NCBI GenBank assembly: GCA_963576565.1
Contig: OY755042.1
Span: 4,020,112-4,084,111 of the forward strand
Source of the DNA: Aspidapion aeneum
Lineage: Eukaryota > Arthropoda > Insecta > Coleoptera > Brentidae
Length of the DNA: 64,000 bases
Reading direction: 5' to 3'
Both the position numbers and the translations under genes were made by a program. Of the stretch, positions 11,780-23,305 are shown in pieces. Under the pieces are notes generated by a model, which was not told where the DNA came from, made no database searches, and worked only from the letters and a program-made list of their open reading frames with translations. Position 1 is the stretch's first letter; each line of letters starts with the position of its first letter.

Positions 11780-12258
11780 ATATTAAGCTATAAAAACAAA
11801 AATAAACAACATTTTTAAGCTCAAACACAATGACAATAAAAAATAATGTAAAATAATGAACTTAAAACTGGCGAGCCGACGTGCAAGCACTTGTTTACAC
11901 ATGAAAATTTTCCTTTTCTGCGCGCATGCGTCACCACTGGCGCCAGCAAATTCAGTCAGCTGCAGACTTTTTTGATACATGCATGCAAAAAAATAACTTC
12001 TGTGCAAGTCGGTGTTTACACTTGCAAATTTAACTTACTGGCGCGCCAGTTTTTATTGGCGCCAGCAAATCCATGCATGTGTAAACTCTCCTTAACGCTC
12101 ATAGTTGACGCCGGTAAATGACTGAACCATTTCTACACGTTTTATTTTTCGTTTGATGACATTTTCTTTAGAATCATTTCTACTAAATATTACTATATTT
12201 TGCTTTTCTACAAATTATTAGGTTCCCAAAAATCCTAATAGCATTTTTTTTCTTTAAG

Positions 12259-12369
12259 GGACCACCCTCAAATCATGGAAATGCTCCACCACAAAGTTTT
12301 GCCAGTTCATCTTCCGGGCAAGGGCAATCTAGTAAACCCACGTTTACGTTTAGTTCTTATAGTTCTTAA
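12259..12369 (+). CDS. USF3: USF3-like protein, terminal coding exon
   Basis: The acceptor TTTTTTTCTTTAAG|GG is preceded by a pyrimidine tract. Joined in phase 0 to 5069, it adds 36 residues beginning GPPSNHGNAPPQ and ending KPTFTFSSYSS before TAA at 12367-12369. The Ser/Gln-rich composition matches the rest of the protein, and no other acceptor in the intron gives a plausible in-phase ending. The stop codon lies inside a TTAA that is the target site of the adjoining MITE. A cDNA or protein alignment was not available. Confidence 0.7.
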   Translation, partial: GPPSNHGNAPPQSFASSSSGQGQSSKPTFTFSSYSS

Positions 12370-12806
12370 TAGATAGTTTAAGTTGTGCTACGTATTTTTA
12401 CGTAAAACTGCACGTTAAGCGCTTTAGGTTTTGTTCTAAATTTGAGTTTAAGTTGAATGTTTTTACGTTACCATAACAAGTCTTCTAATAGCAGAGAATA
12501 TGGAATTCGGCACTGTGTTTTTTTGATGTTACAATTTTGTATTTGGTCTTTTCAACTACAGTAGGAATATATTTGCAAAGAATCGTTTGTACTGGAAGCA
12601 GAAATTATCGTCTAGGCCTCATTTTTCGATCGGTCAATCAACCAATTCTATTCTTTGGTAACGTTAAGGTGCCGTAAGACTGCCGTAAGCTAACGTAAAT
12701 ACGTAAGCTTCTAACGTGACCTTGACGACGGTGTGACGAAGTGCGCTTGCGTAACTGTCAAATCTCATGCTTACGTAAAAATACGTAGCACAACTTAAAC
12801 TATCTA
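12370..12806. mobile_element. 437-bp TTAA-target MITE abutting the stop codon
   Basis: Perfect 36-bp terminal inverted repeats begin TAGATAGTTTAAGTTGTGCT. TTAA flanks both sides (12366-12369 and 12807-12810), as for piggyBac- or Kolobok-type insertion. The interior is rich in ACGTAA motifs and lacks coding sequence. It splits the 3' UTR of the USF3-like gene from its coding region. Confidence 0.8.
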
Positions 12807-12810
12807 TTAA

Positions 12811-13023
12811 GTCTTTATTTGAGTAATTTAAGAACTTTTGTAAAATTGTAAATAATGTATGTTTTAAATGATAATAATTGTTAAATATTTAAATGAACAG
12901 GTAATTATAATTTACTACGTATTTAAGCACTTTTCTTAATAGCATTTCTACCTTTATAAGAACATTTTAAACTTCTTCTTTCTAAGATAGATACTCATTA
13001 ATCTGGTTGATTTAGCAAATAAA
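12811..13023 (+). other. Probable 3' UTR of the USF3-like gene with poly(A) signal
   Basis: Sequence resuming after the second TTAA is AT-rich and unrepetitive. The first AATAAA is at 13018-13023. The UTR would therefore contain the whole MITE unless an earlier cryptic signal inside it is used. Confidence 0.45.
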
Positions 13024-13317
13024 ATAATTATAAGAAATATCATACAAATAATTCTAGAATTTTTTTACAAAGTAAATAACTTATGCATTTTGTTTAAAAT
13101 CAATGCATAAGTAAAATGGTAATTGGAACAAATTCTTCATTCCGCTCTCTTCTATTATTAGATTTAACAATTAATATTAAGTAAGAAATATAAATGGGCA
13201 TTGAGAAAAAAAAACTATAATATATAATTTTTTTATTTTAGTTTATTTTCTATAATTGTATTGGGTCCTATTTTATTTTTGGGTTATGTAAGCGGTCTAT
13301 TTTTGTTAAAAATAAAA

Positions 13318-14353
13318 GGAAAACCTACTTCGTTTGCAGATGACACTGTTATTATCTACGTTGGAAATACCTGGAAGGAAGTCAAGGAGACAGCAGAAAA
13401 ATATTTTAAAAATGTTAAACACTAGTTCGATAACATGAAACTTCCTATAAACATCGAAAAAACTAAGTTTGTTGCATTTTCATGCGAAGAAAAAAAAGTG
13501 CTCCATTTAGTGAACTTGTCATTCAAACCACTGCAAAAGATTGACAGGTTTATGAAATGGAATATACACATAAATCAACTAGTGAAAAAACTAAGAGCAA
13601 TTATATACAAATTCAAAATGCTTATGCAGCGGCGTAGCGTGGGGGGGCGCGGGGGGTTCGTCGCCCCCCCCGCCCCGAGGGTAGTGGCGCCCCATAGGTG
13701 GGAGAGGCGCCCTTGTGTCGTATTGGCCGCTCCCTCAGATATGATGACCTTTTTTGCTTTGTTTGTTTTTGTTTAGTTGCAAGATTTCGTCAGAGGCGCC
13801 CTTGTGACTTATTGGCCGCCCCCTGACATATGATTTTTTTTTTGGAGACGGCGCGGTTCAAATTTCTACGGCGCGGTTCTTTTTTTTGGTTGCAAGATTT
13901 GTGAGAGGCGCCTTTTTTTTGCTGTAAGATTTTTCATCAGTTTTCAGAGGCGCCCTTTTTAGCTGTCGCCCCCCCCGCCCTTTCGGGCACGCTACGCCGC
14001 TGTGCTTATGAATATACTTAACGTTAAAAATATTAAAATGGTATATTATGAACTTGTTGACTCCTTACTTCAGTACGGGATCTCTGGATGGGGGGGAGTA
14101 TACGAATCTATTAAAAAGCTTGAAATGATCCAAAAAATATTTTAAAAAATTATGCTGAGAAAGGACTGGCCTACAGATGCTCTGTATCAAGAAAGTCAAG
14201 TTATGGATATAAGGCAAACATATACTAAAAAAATCTTAATCCTGCAACATAAAAACAAAACCTCCCTCATTTATATACAACAGATAGCAACAAGATATAA
14301 AACAAATACAAAACTAAAAAATCTAAACAAAAATTGGTCAAGAAACTTGTACA
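13318..14353 (+). pseudogene. LINE reverse transcriptase remnant split by a MITE
   Basis: Starts at FADDTVIIYVGNTWKEV (catalytic FADD), then LPINIEKTKFVAF and HINQLVKKLRAIIYKFKMLM up to 13626. After the 376-bp insertion the same frame resumes as LNVKNIKMVYYELVDSLLQY and YGISGWGGVYESIKKLEMIQ, then a C-terminal portion to 14353. It has several stops, and the 5' part of the RT is lacking. The 3' end is cut by the MITE beginning at 14356. Confidence 0.7.
13627..14002. mobile_element. 376-bp hAT MITE
   Basis: Terminal inverted repeats CAGCGGCGTAGCGTG / CACGCTACGCCGCTG are perfect over 15 bp. The exact 8-bp duplication TGCTTATG is at 13619-13626 and 14003-14010. GC-rich ends with C and G runs resemble the ends of 41095-45461. 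Removing it with one duplication restores the LINE frame. Confidence 0.85.
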
Positions 14354-14355
14354 TA

Positions 14356-15832
14356 CAGGGTGTCTCTAAAAGGTCTGTACAGGGTGATTTTTTATAATTG
14401 CAAGATCGCTAGAACTCGGTTATTATTGGGAGTAGAAAGTTTAAGCAAAAACTATTCGGTTTGGTAAATTATGGCCACTTTAGGCCCACCATTAGTATTT
14501 TTTTATAGGTTATAATATACAGGGGGCGACAATCAGATCAATTTTTTTAAAGGGAACACCCTATATATTTTTGTATTTTTAAGTCCCGCAAAAAATTAGC
14601 TTTACAGATATATGTAACACTATGGCTCTATCTTTGTTAGTTTTTGAGATATTGACGATTGAAATTCCGAAAATTAGCAAATTTTAAATACGGTGCGGAG
14701 TATCACAAACAATATTAAGATGTGTGGATACCTAATGACATTGAAAATTGACAAAGATGATTATTTATATTTATCAAACTGTCAGTCAATATTGTTTCAG
14801 TTTGTTATTTACAGTCTATACGTTAAATACTCCGCACCGAATACCTATTTAAAATTTGCTAATTTTCGGAATTTCAATCGTCAATGTCTCGAAAACTAAC
14901 AAAGATAGAGCCATAGTGTTACATATATCTGTAAAGCTAATTTTTTGCGGAACTTAAAAATACAAAAATATATAGGGTGTTCCCTTTAAAAAAATTGATC
15001 TGATTGTCGCCCCCTGTATATTATAACCTATAAAAAAATACTAATGGTATGTCTAATGTGGCCATAATTTACTAAACCGAACAGTTTTTGTTTGAACTTT
15101 CTACTCCCAATAATAACCGAGTTATAGCTATCTTGCAATTATAAAAAATTACCCTGTACAAAATCTTAGCACATATTCCTGAGGTCAAAATAAGTCGATT
15201 TAAAGCAACTTACCTTAGTCCGAAGTTGCTTCATTTCAGAGATACAGGCTGTTTTTTATTTTAATTGAACTAAGTGAAACTATTTTCCCAGAAATTGATT
15301 GATACCTACCGAAAATGATTAAACGACAAAAAAAAATAATAACTTATTTACTGACTAAATTTCATCCTTAAAGGTAGCAGTAAAATCTTTTGATCCAAAA
15401 TAATTTCAATATTCCGTTGCGGCATCGAACACTAAAAACGGAAATGTCTCGAAAACGGCTCACCCTAGCAGATTTTATTAAAAGTACCTTTTTTGCCTAG
15501 TAAAGTTCAGGAAATTATTTTATCAACAAAAAAAGTTTAAAAATACACTGAGAAAAAAGTTATGGTCATTTTAAACCATAAGATGAGCATTGTGAAGCGC
15601 CCTCTAACGGTCACAGTGAAAACGTGTCCATATTTAGGTTTCGCATCCCAAAAACCCCCGAGTACCAATTTTTAAAGTAATGCGTTGAGAAATTTTCATA
15701 AATGTTAATAAAATCGATTTTTAAATTCTCCACCCTGTATCTCTGAAACGGAGCAATTTTGGACTAAGGTAATTTGCATTGACCTCAGGAATATGTGGTA
15801 AGATTTTGTACAGACCTTTTAGAGACACCCTT
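14356..15832. mobile_element. Mariner-type MITE, outer element of a nested pair
   Basis: Ends CAGGGTGTCTCTAAAAGG and its inverse lie at 14356 and about 15811-15832, next to TA. After removal of 14380-15156, about 110 bp at the left (ACCTTAGTCC..., TTTCAGAGATACAGG) pairs with the right end. No coding sequence is visible. Confidence 0.8.
14380..15156. mobile_element. Mariner-type MITE inserted in the terminal repeat of another
   Basis: Begins CAGGGTGATTTTTTATAATT, ends with the inverse, and is flanked by TA (14378-14379, 15157-15158). The inverted arms are about 330 bp each. The interior keeps a short remnant also found in the longer relative at 47420-48442, which still encodes part of a transposase DNA-binding domain. 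Confidence 0.85.
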
Positions 15833-17944
15833 TATATTGCTGGTAATCTTTGCTGCTGTGACGCATTAAAATTAAATTTTGTTAAATTTGTAACTTTTGC
15901 AATTTAAATATAAAAGAATAAGAATTTCTAGTTGCCTTTCTGGGTGAAGTGTCTAAAGTTCAGACGAGTATAAAATGCATAGTTTTTCGATAAACTTTAA
16001 GGTAAGTTTCCTTATTTTCTTATTTGAGGTTAGATTGGCATTTGATAAAATTTGTATTGGTAGTGTCTTTTTAACTTCTTATCGCTCACTTTACGGAACT
16101 CGTGAATACAGGTTTCCAATGCCTGGTAGGTGTCTTATTTGCCCATGAACTAAGCACAAATTTAGTGTTAATTTTATGTCTATCCCTTTCGTTTGATATT
16201 AAGTAAAAGGGGGGGCTTAATTGATGGGTAAACGAGGGATTACCCAGCAGCGTAATGTACTTTGAATAAATGTATTCCTTAATTTTAAATCTTACCATAA
16301 TCTAGTACCTATGATTAATGTGGTTATAAGTTGATTTTTTTTATTGTTTTCAGCTTTTCGATGATATGTGTGACCACTGATAAGCTATATATATACTGCT
16401 TTGAAACATACCCTACACAACTTACAACCAAGGCGAGGAGGTACTTTTAAATCATGTCAGATTTTCGTCGAGCTGTTAAAAAGTAGACACTTAAGAATGA
16501 TTCTCTTCACGAACTGTTTCATTATTTATTCACTCATCACTCACCAGAAATGTTAAAAGCAAATTTAAATATACTAGACAGTGTTTGGTTTTGCATTATA
16601 TTTTATTTTACCAATCAATTAGACTATGTATTATTTCATCAATAGTTAGTCGTTAATTTGTAGGTTTTTTTATAATAATAAAAACTCATTTAAAAAATGT
16701 TTTATTTATTGCATTTTATATATCATTTTCAATCTGTTTATATCTTATAAAGACATTGTATGTCTTTACAAAATATTGACTGATTAAAAATTTCAAAAAA
16801 ATCTTTAAAATTAAAGAAAATTTATTATAAAAGGCGATTCAAATTTCCCGCCTCGCCTTTTAGTTCGTCACTAAGCTCTGCAGTGGGCGCCACAGAGCTA
16901 ACGACCTGTCAAACAGCCGGAGTTGCCTATCTAATAAAAACTCACTGAACCGCGCCGCAAATCCTTTATCTATGGTTGAAGTTTACACTTCTGCCCTGTG
17001 GTCTTAAGCACACACAATTTTTTTTAAATTTATGTGAAGCCTAAAGGTATATTTTCGTTGCTTAATAGTTCACATTGTTCACAATATACCGGATGTTCAT
17101 TTTTTTAGAAAATTATTCTTTTCTATAGATCTAGGCTTGTTCGACTCTATATGTATTAAAAATAAAATAAAATAAGTTAATTTTGAACAAAAAAATATTT
17201 ACAAAGAATGTAAAAACAAAAAAAATAAACAATTAAGCACAGAATTAAAAAAAGATTTGCTAGTTTGAGATTTTAATACCCAGACGCAATAAATTTAGGA
17301 TCTAATTCCATAATTGAATCAATCTTCTGGAAAATACTCTATTGTGAAAAGTCAGAAAATTAATACAGTTTAAATGTTAAAAAGTTAGCTGTTAAACATA
17401 CTTCATTATCAGAAAAAGTAGACGTTGTTCAAATTTTTTTGTAATTTTTTGTTTTTTAATTGTTACTATTACTTGTTGTTTTATGTTTAAATATTAAATG
17501 TCGTTAACTAATAAATTTTTACAATAAAATATACTATATTATTTGAATAAATTATTTGTCCCGTCCGTAATGTCCCATCCGTAAACACATTGCTTTCTCC
17601 ATTCTTACAACAATCTGAACATACACAAGTGTAAAATTAATTTCTTTCTTTTATTAATTATTTAAACACATGTTTTAGTAAAATGAAGTGCTAGATTTTT
17701 TTTATATGAAAAAATATCGCAGATTTTACAATATGTTTTTAGCTTAAAATTCTGGGGGTATATTTTTTGTCCCGTTCGTTATCAATTTAATATTGTATAT
17801 TGCAGTAAAACTAAAGGATCAATGAAAAAAATATTCATAGATATCAATGGTTCTCAAGACATGTTAATAGGTAATAGATGTTAAAAATTTACAAAATATA
17901 AAACATAGAACTTTAAATATAATGAAACGGAAAAGTTGACAAAA
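15833..17944. other. AT-rich intergenic stretch
   Basis: No gene recognised. A GC-richer patch at 16850-17018 ends with a 44-bp segment (16975-17018) found again, inverted and with two differences, at 32615-32658. Three GTCCCGTCCGT-like motifs occur at about 17560, 17768 and 17950. Confidence 0.4.
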
Positions 17945-18269
17945 TAGTGTCCCGTCCGTAATCGTGTGTTAGCTCCCGCTAAATTTCGCGGTTGTTTTGA
18001 ATTTTTAAAACCACACAATTGGATGACGGACAAAGTACATTTTCGCGTCTTGGACATGCGCACCAACAATCACGGAGATCCTTGTCAACCGCCTCGAGAA
18101 AATGGCGTGTTAATTTCTTTCTCCGACTATTTCATATTTCTACACCTGAAAGTGCTCGATTTTGGCGTACTGAAGCATAGAACTAGAAACTTCAGCCCTT
18201 CAGCTACGTGGTGACATCATTCGATCCAAACAGGGGCCCCTTGGAACTTGGAGAAATTGGCTGCAAACT
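17945..18269 (+). other. Possible 5' exon with GTAAGT donor
   Basis: A GC-richer island in AT-rich surroundings with an 82-codon open frame (17966-18214) and a perfect donor GTAAGT at 18270-18275. The frame has no recognised domain. It could be a first exon or chance. Confidence 0.25.
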
Positions 18270-18780
18270 GTAAGTACCTTGTTTCTGATTGCCGTTGTGT
18301 GGTTCCAACAATTAACCTATGGACGTTTGATTATTTCGTAATTTCATATCAATATATTTATGTTTGTTCGCGCTTTCATTAATTAAAATATTTACAGTCC
18401 ATTGCAGTTATCGTTTTTCTAACCGCGGGCTAACAATCGTGGAATGGCTGTATTTGTGTTTTACTTATCTTCATGTAAAAATTTTTATGCCATGTTTCGA
18501 ATATTTCATCTTTTTTACAAAGCGTTTTATTATTGACTAAATGGGTCTTATCATTTGGAGATTTGTTTGTCTAAGAAATATGTTTCTTGCAAAGTGATTA
18601 TAAAAGAAACTTCCGATCGAGTCGTGGTGTTTTTTGTTTATTTTATAAAGCAAAGGTAATTTGGAGGCCAGCACTAAACTTACTACTGATATCGAAAATA
18701 TAAAATATTTATATTTAAATAGTAAAATCGATTGTGCTTTATAAAATTATGATTGATGATAATGATGATTTTTAAGTATT
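18270..18780. other. Intergenic, nothing recognised
   Basis: AT-rich, with no supported feature. Confidence 0.4.
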
Positions 18781-19350
18781 GTTCATACTCGTCTTAGTCT
18801 TTTGTTTTTGATTAGTCTTTGTCCTTTGATTAGTCTTAGCTGTCTTAAACAAAATCGGCTGTTCATACTCGTCTTTTGTTTTTGATTAGTCTTATAGTCA
18901 TAACCCACTGAAAAAAAAAATTCAATTTCAAAAAGAGGCCCTCTTCAAAAGTCATTTTCTACACAAAACAATCTTATTTAACCTAATCTGTGCACGAAAC
19001 ACAGACACGAAAGAACAAAAGCAAAAAAGAAAAAAAAAACAAATAAAATTTTGAGGTTATGTTGAGATTTTCTGTTAAAAACATGATTAATGGCGGTAAA
19101 TTTAAAATTACGACCGCGCGCTTGCGCTCTTCGGACGCCCTGTAAAAAAAACAACAAACATCAGCTGATGTCTGTCACTCGTCTTAGTCCTTGTCCTAAG
19201 GATTGAAAGTTGGCAACTCTTAAGACAAAGACTAATCAAAAACAAAAGCATTGTATGAACACTTCCATACGAAACAGTGGTTTTAACTTTCTTATGACAG
19301 GACATATGACTAAACCAAGACAAAAGACTAGACAAAAGACGAGTATGAAC
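18781..19350. mobile_element. 570-bp inverted-repeat element
   Basis: The left end GTTCATACTCGTCTTAGTCT and the right end (inverse of GTTCATACTCGTCTTTTGTC) are inverted repeats, and each end carries further copies of GATTAGTC/GTCTTTTG-type motifs. The centre has a GC-rich patch (19110-19140). No target duplication is obvious. Confidence 0.6.
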
Positions 19351-20639
19351 GATCCATTAGTAAAAACATTATTGAAATAAAAGAAAGTATAGAAAAATAC
19401 TCTTTTCCAGAATTGATTTCTTGTTCCTGAATTATTATAAATCAATTTCCTCAGAAACTAAGCCCAATTGAAAAAAATGTGTTTTAAACTTTATTGTAGA
19501 AAATAAAATTTCCTTTTTACCGATGTGTAAATCAGTGAGGTAATGACAAACTCTCCAGCGACGTTCGTATATAAGAATCATATTTAGTTTTAAAAAAATT
19601 TATAATAAATCTTTTTATTATATATTGTACCAAATTTTGTAAAATGCTTGAAATAATATCGATAATAAATAATAACGTGCAGTTAGGAAATAAGAAATAT
19701 GCTTTATTTTAAACAAAAAGTAGTATACTTTATTATAAATAATAGTAATCTAATACCATCATAAATTTAATGTGCCTTATTTTATTTTAAAAGTACACTT
19801 GGTTTCATAAATAATGGTGCCACTAAAATTTTTAGGTAATATAAAGTTAGGCAAGTTATGCAATGTCGGCATTTTTGGCACATTCTTCTGGTCTTATGTC
19901 GTTCACGCATATTGGGACGTTTTTAACTGTAGGTATCCTTTGTAAGGGACGGAAATAATTTTGATATTGGTTTATCTTCCTTTAATGTAGGGTTTTCTGG
20001 TCGAAGAACTAGAACTTCCGATATATTTGTGCACTTGGGTTTTCCCAACTTTGAGGTCGCGAAAATTGTTATCATTTTTATTTTTGAGTGATTTGCGTAT
20101 TAAACTGGTGGGTGAGTCAAATTATACAGTGCGTCTCAAAAGTCTCGTATAATACATTCTTGTGAAACCTAGAATTTTTCATAAACACATAGACAAAAGC
20201 GCCAAACGTAAAAAACACACACTTTTAAATTTACTAGGTTGTTTCTTTAGGTTATTTTTAAAACCGCTTTACACCAAAAAAACGCAATTTTGAAAAAAAA
20301 TCAAACTATTAAACTTGACACGTAAAAAAACGCGAGAGACAAAAAATACGTTGATTTTAAAAGCTGCTAGAAAAAACGTTTATCTGAGGGCACGGCAGTG
20401 CCTCTCCAAGTTCGCGCGTCGTAACCATCTTTTCTTGAAACATTTCAGCCGATATTTGACCTATCTAAAACTCTACTTCGGAATGAGCTACGAATCCCAA
20501 ACTTTGCACAGTCGTAGATCTCCATGGAGTTAACAACCCCTCCAAGTTTCATGAAATTCCATAAAGTAGTAAAGTAGTTACGAAATTTCAAAAAACGTCG
20601 AAATTGCCACTCACTCACTCAAGTATAGATCATCAATAT
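19351..20639. other. Intergenic, with a weak coding-like patch on the minus strand
   Basis: Between about 20045 and 19855 the minus strand has uninterrupted codons in two adjacent frames (ISEVLVLRPENPTLKEDKP, then NVPICVNDIRPEECAKNADI). This could be an old gene or transposon fragment and is not recognised. The rest shows nothing. Confidence 0.3.
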
Positions 20640-21540
20640 TCTACTGTACTTCCAGACATGGTACAAAGCTGAAATTTGGCAGACTGATAGAAATTATGAC
20701 CAAACCCCTGGAAAAAATTTTAATTTACTTCCCTCCCCGATACATTTAAAGTTATGTAAAAGTAGCATTGCCCACTTCCAGAAATGCTAGAGAGTGGAGC
20801 TTTGGCAGACTGATAGGAACTATAATAAAACTATAGGAAAAAACACCCCAAAATTCTAATTTACTTCCCTCCCCTATAATTCTAAAGTTAAGTAAAAGTA
20901 ACATTGCCCACTTCCAGACACGCTAGAGAGCTGAGCTTTGGAAGAAAATTAAAACACCCCAAAATTCTAATTTACTTCCCTCCCCTATAAATGTACAGTT
21001 ATGTAAAAGTAACACTGCCCTCTTCCAGAAACGCTAGAGAGCTGAACTTTTTAAGACTGAAAGATAATATGATAAAACTATATGAACAAACTTAAAAACG
21101 CCAACATTTTAATTTACTTCCCTCTCCTATAAATGTAAATTTATATAAAACTAACGTTGCCCACTTCCAGAAACGCTAGAGAGCTGAGCATTGGAATGCT
21201 GATAGATATTATGATAAAACCATGGGAAAAAATTTAAAAACCCAATATTTTCATTTACTCTCCTCCCCTATAAATGTAAAGTTATGTAAAAGTAACATTA
21301 CCCACGTCCAGAAACGCTAGAGAGCTGACCATTGGAAGACTGATAGGAACTATGATAAAACTATAGGACAAAATTTAAAAACACGACAATTTTAATTTAT
21401 TTCCCTCCCCTATACATGTAAAGTTATGTAGAAGTAACATTGTGCACTTTCAGAAACGCTAGAGAGCTGAGCTTTGGAAGGCTGATAGGAACTACAATAA
21501 AACCATGGAAAAAAATTAAAAAACCTCAAAAATTTAAGTA
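20640..21540. repeat. Tandem array of about 140-bp units, about seven copies
   Basis: CTTCCAGAAACGCTAGAGAG or a close variant recurs at about 20653, 20778, 20914, 21025, 21169, 21309 and 21450 (spacing 111-145 bp). Each is followed by GACTGATAGGAACTATGATA and CTTCCCTCCCCTATA motifs. Units are diverged by small indels, so the array is not recent. Confidence 0.75.
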
Positions 21541-23240
21541 AGGCATTGCAAAAATTTTGAACAATATTCCGCATATTTTACTACTTTAAAAATTAAGTAT
21601 TATCCAATTCCTTTAAAAAAGAAGTGAAATCAGAACAAAAACATTTCATGTAAAAAAAAGCCAAGTACGCGAAAATAGCATTCCGTAAAAAGAATTGAGA
21701 TAAAAGTAAAGCCAAGTTCTCCAATACAAATTTCAAAATGAAAGGTTCTTACTAGTTTAGAAATATTTTTCTAAACTTGGCTATTATATGGCTGATATAT
21801 GAAAACAAGCTTAACAGGTCATTTATTAACGCTATAAAAAAATAACGTTGCCAAAAACGGCGTTGTAATAACGCCATTATGAAATCAAAACAGCAATGTT
21901 TTAACGTTATATTCAAGTGAATTCTAAGTTGATTTTTATCAACGTCAAAATCACATTAGGTTCGCGCCTTTTCTACACGAAATTTAAAACGCGACTTGCA
22001 TGGCTTTTCTATCAAATATTTTTGAGATTTTACTAGAAGTAGCGCCACCTTTTGGCGACATTTTTCACTTCGAAGAAATCTATCTGGGAGTGCTTTGGCC
22101 TCTAAACTCCAAAAACCAGTTAATGAACTGATACCTGATCCCTCACGATCACGACGCATCAGTTATTAACCCGATAAAGACACAGTAATATTGTGTGAAG
22201 GTGTTTACTGTTGAAAAATCTTGTTTAGCTTTTAAAGAAAACATAATGTATGTATAGAGGTTTTGTCTTGCTTTTACCGCAGTCTTTTAAAATTTTCTGT
22301 AAGTGTTGTAGTCTTAAACTAGTAAACTTTTAGAAAATTTTTTCATATCACTTTTAAGTTTAAAAAAGTTAAAAAAAAAACGTGACAAAAAAAGATGCAG
22401 AAAGTTATTACTTTTAACAAGTCTTTATTTAGAGGACTTTTAAAACAGGCTTTCGCGCCGTTTGAAAAACATATAGAGAAAAATCGTGACAAAATAATAG
22501 GCAAAAAGTTAGTAGGTTTGACAAATCTTAATCTACTGGCGTTTAGAACATGTTGTGAAGGACTTTTCAAGGGTAAAAAAGACGTTATATACACAACACC
22601 AAAAACTTCAGCAAAAATGACATTTTTATAACTTGATTCCTCCTTTTTTTTAAAGTTATATTTAAGCATGTAGATTTAACAAAACAAATATTACATGTTA
22701 TGAGGTTGTTTTCTAGTAACAAATAACTTTATTATTTTTGTTCACGTTAACTTAACGTTGATGTGATTTTTGTGCTATGTGGGTAGTTTTTTAATCCAAA
22801 CCTTTGAACATTAAACCCCCTAGAAGCAGCATGCTTTCTTATTGATTGAATCTAATATTTACAAAGGGTCCAGGGGGGAAAAGAACCCAAATTGCCACGA
22901 TTACATAATGTGATTAGATAACTAAAAAGGCATAATTAAATGAACGTTATTTTCTTTAAAAATTAACATTATTTTCATTCAAAATAAAATGTAAAAGCCT
23001 AGTTTTACCAAGATAAATACAATTAAATATTTTTACTTTTGTCAAATTACATTATTTAATAATAGTTGTGTCCTTTCAAAATTCGAAAAAATTAACAGCG
23101 CGGCAACCTCGCCAACAACAGCGTGGTCGATGACGTACTGTCACTTGTTGTTGATGGCCGTCATTGTATTTTGAATCGTTGTGGACTAAAAGGTGATCCG
23201 TGCTAAAAAGCCTGTGATTTTTTTTTGCTTTAAAGTCAAT
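21541..23240. other. Intergenic, no supported gene
   Basis: AT-rich. Two overlapping open frames on opposite strands (22343-22669) have no coding signature. A GC-richer patch at 23098-23220, containing TGACGTAC, precedes the possible exon at 23241. Confidence 0.4.
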
Positions 23241-23305
23241 ATGGTAAAAAAGTGCGAGATGTTTAAAACATCCTATGCCGTAGGAAGTAAACGGTCCTTT
23301 TACAA
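23241..23305 (+). other. Possible first coding exon, THAP-like
   Basis: An ATG opens 21 codons (MVKKCEMFKTSYAVGSKRSF) and is followed by a perfect GTAAGT donor at 23306. The start resembles THAP zinc-finger openings (MVxxC...), but the second zinc cysteine is not in place. The upstream 130 bp are GC-richer, like a promoter. No downstream exon was found. Confidence 0.25.

Larger units (their letters stand above)
11049..12092. mobile_element. PIF/Harbinger element, internally deleted
   Basis: Terminal inverted repeats share GTTTACACATGCATG (left about 11055, right about 12072-12086) and inner GGCGCCAG motifs. TAA flanks both ends (11046-11048 and 12093-12095), the 3-bp duplication of PIF/Harbinger. 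Inside are an N-terminal transposase fragment on the plus strand and a MADF gene remnant on the minus strand, the two-gene arrangement known for this superfamily. The catalytic part of the transposase is missing. Confidence 0.75.

Noticed and set aside
11891..12121. Small frames around 11783-12121
   Set aside because: They lie in the Harbinger terminal repeat, overlap on both strands and have no protein character.
16381..16486. TATATATATAC followed by a short ATG frame (10 codons)
   Set aside because: Chance TATA-like sequence in AT-rich DNA; the frame ends immediately.
20640..21540. CRISPR or operon interpretation of the 140-bp periodicity
   Set aside because: Whole units repeat with indels, not short repeats with unique spacers, and the genome is eukaryotic.
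22343..22669. Pair of overlapping frames (108 and 78 codons) on opposite strands
   Set aside because: No motif, codon bias or splice context supports either strand.
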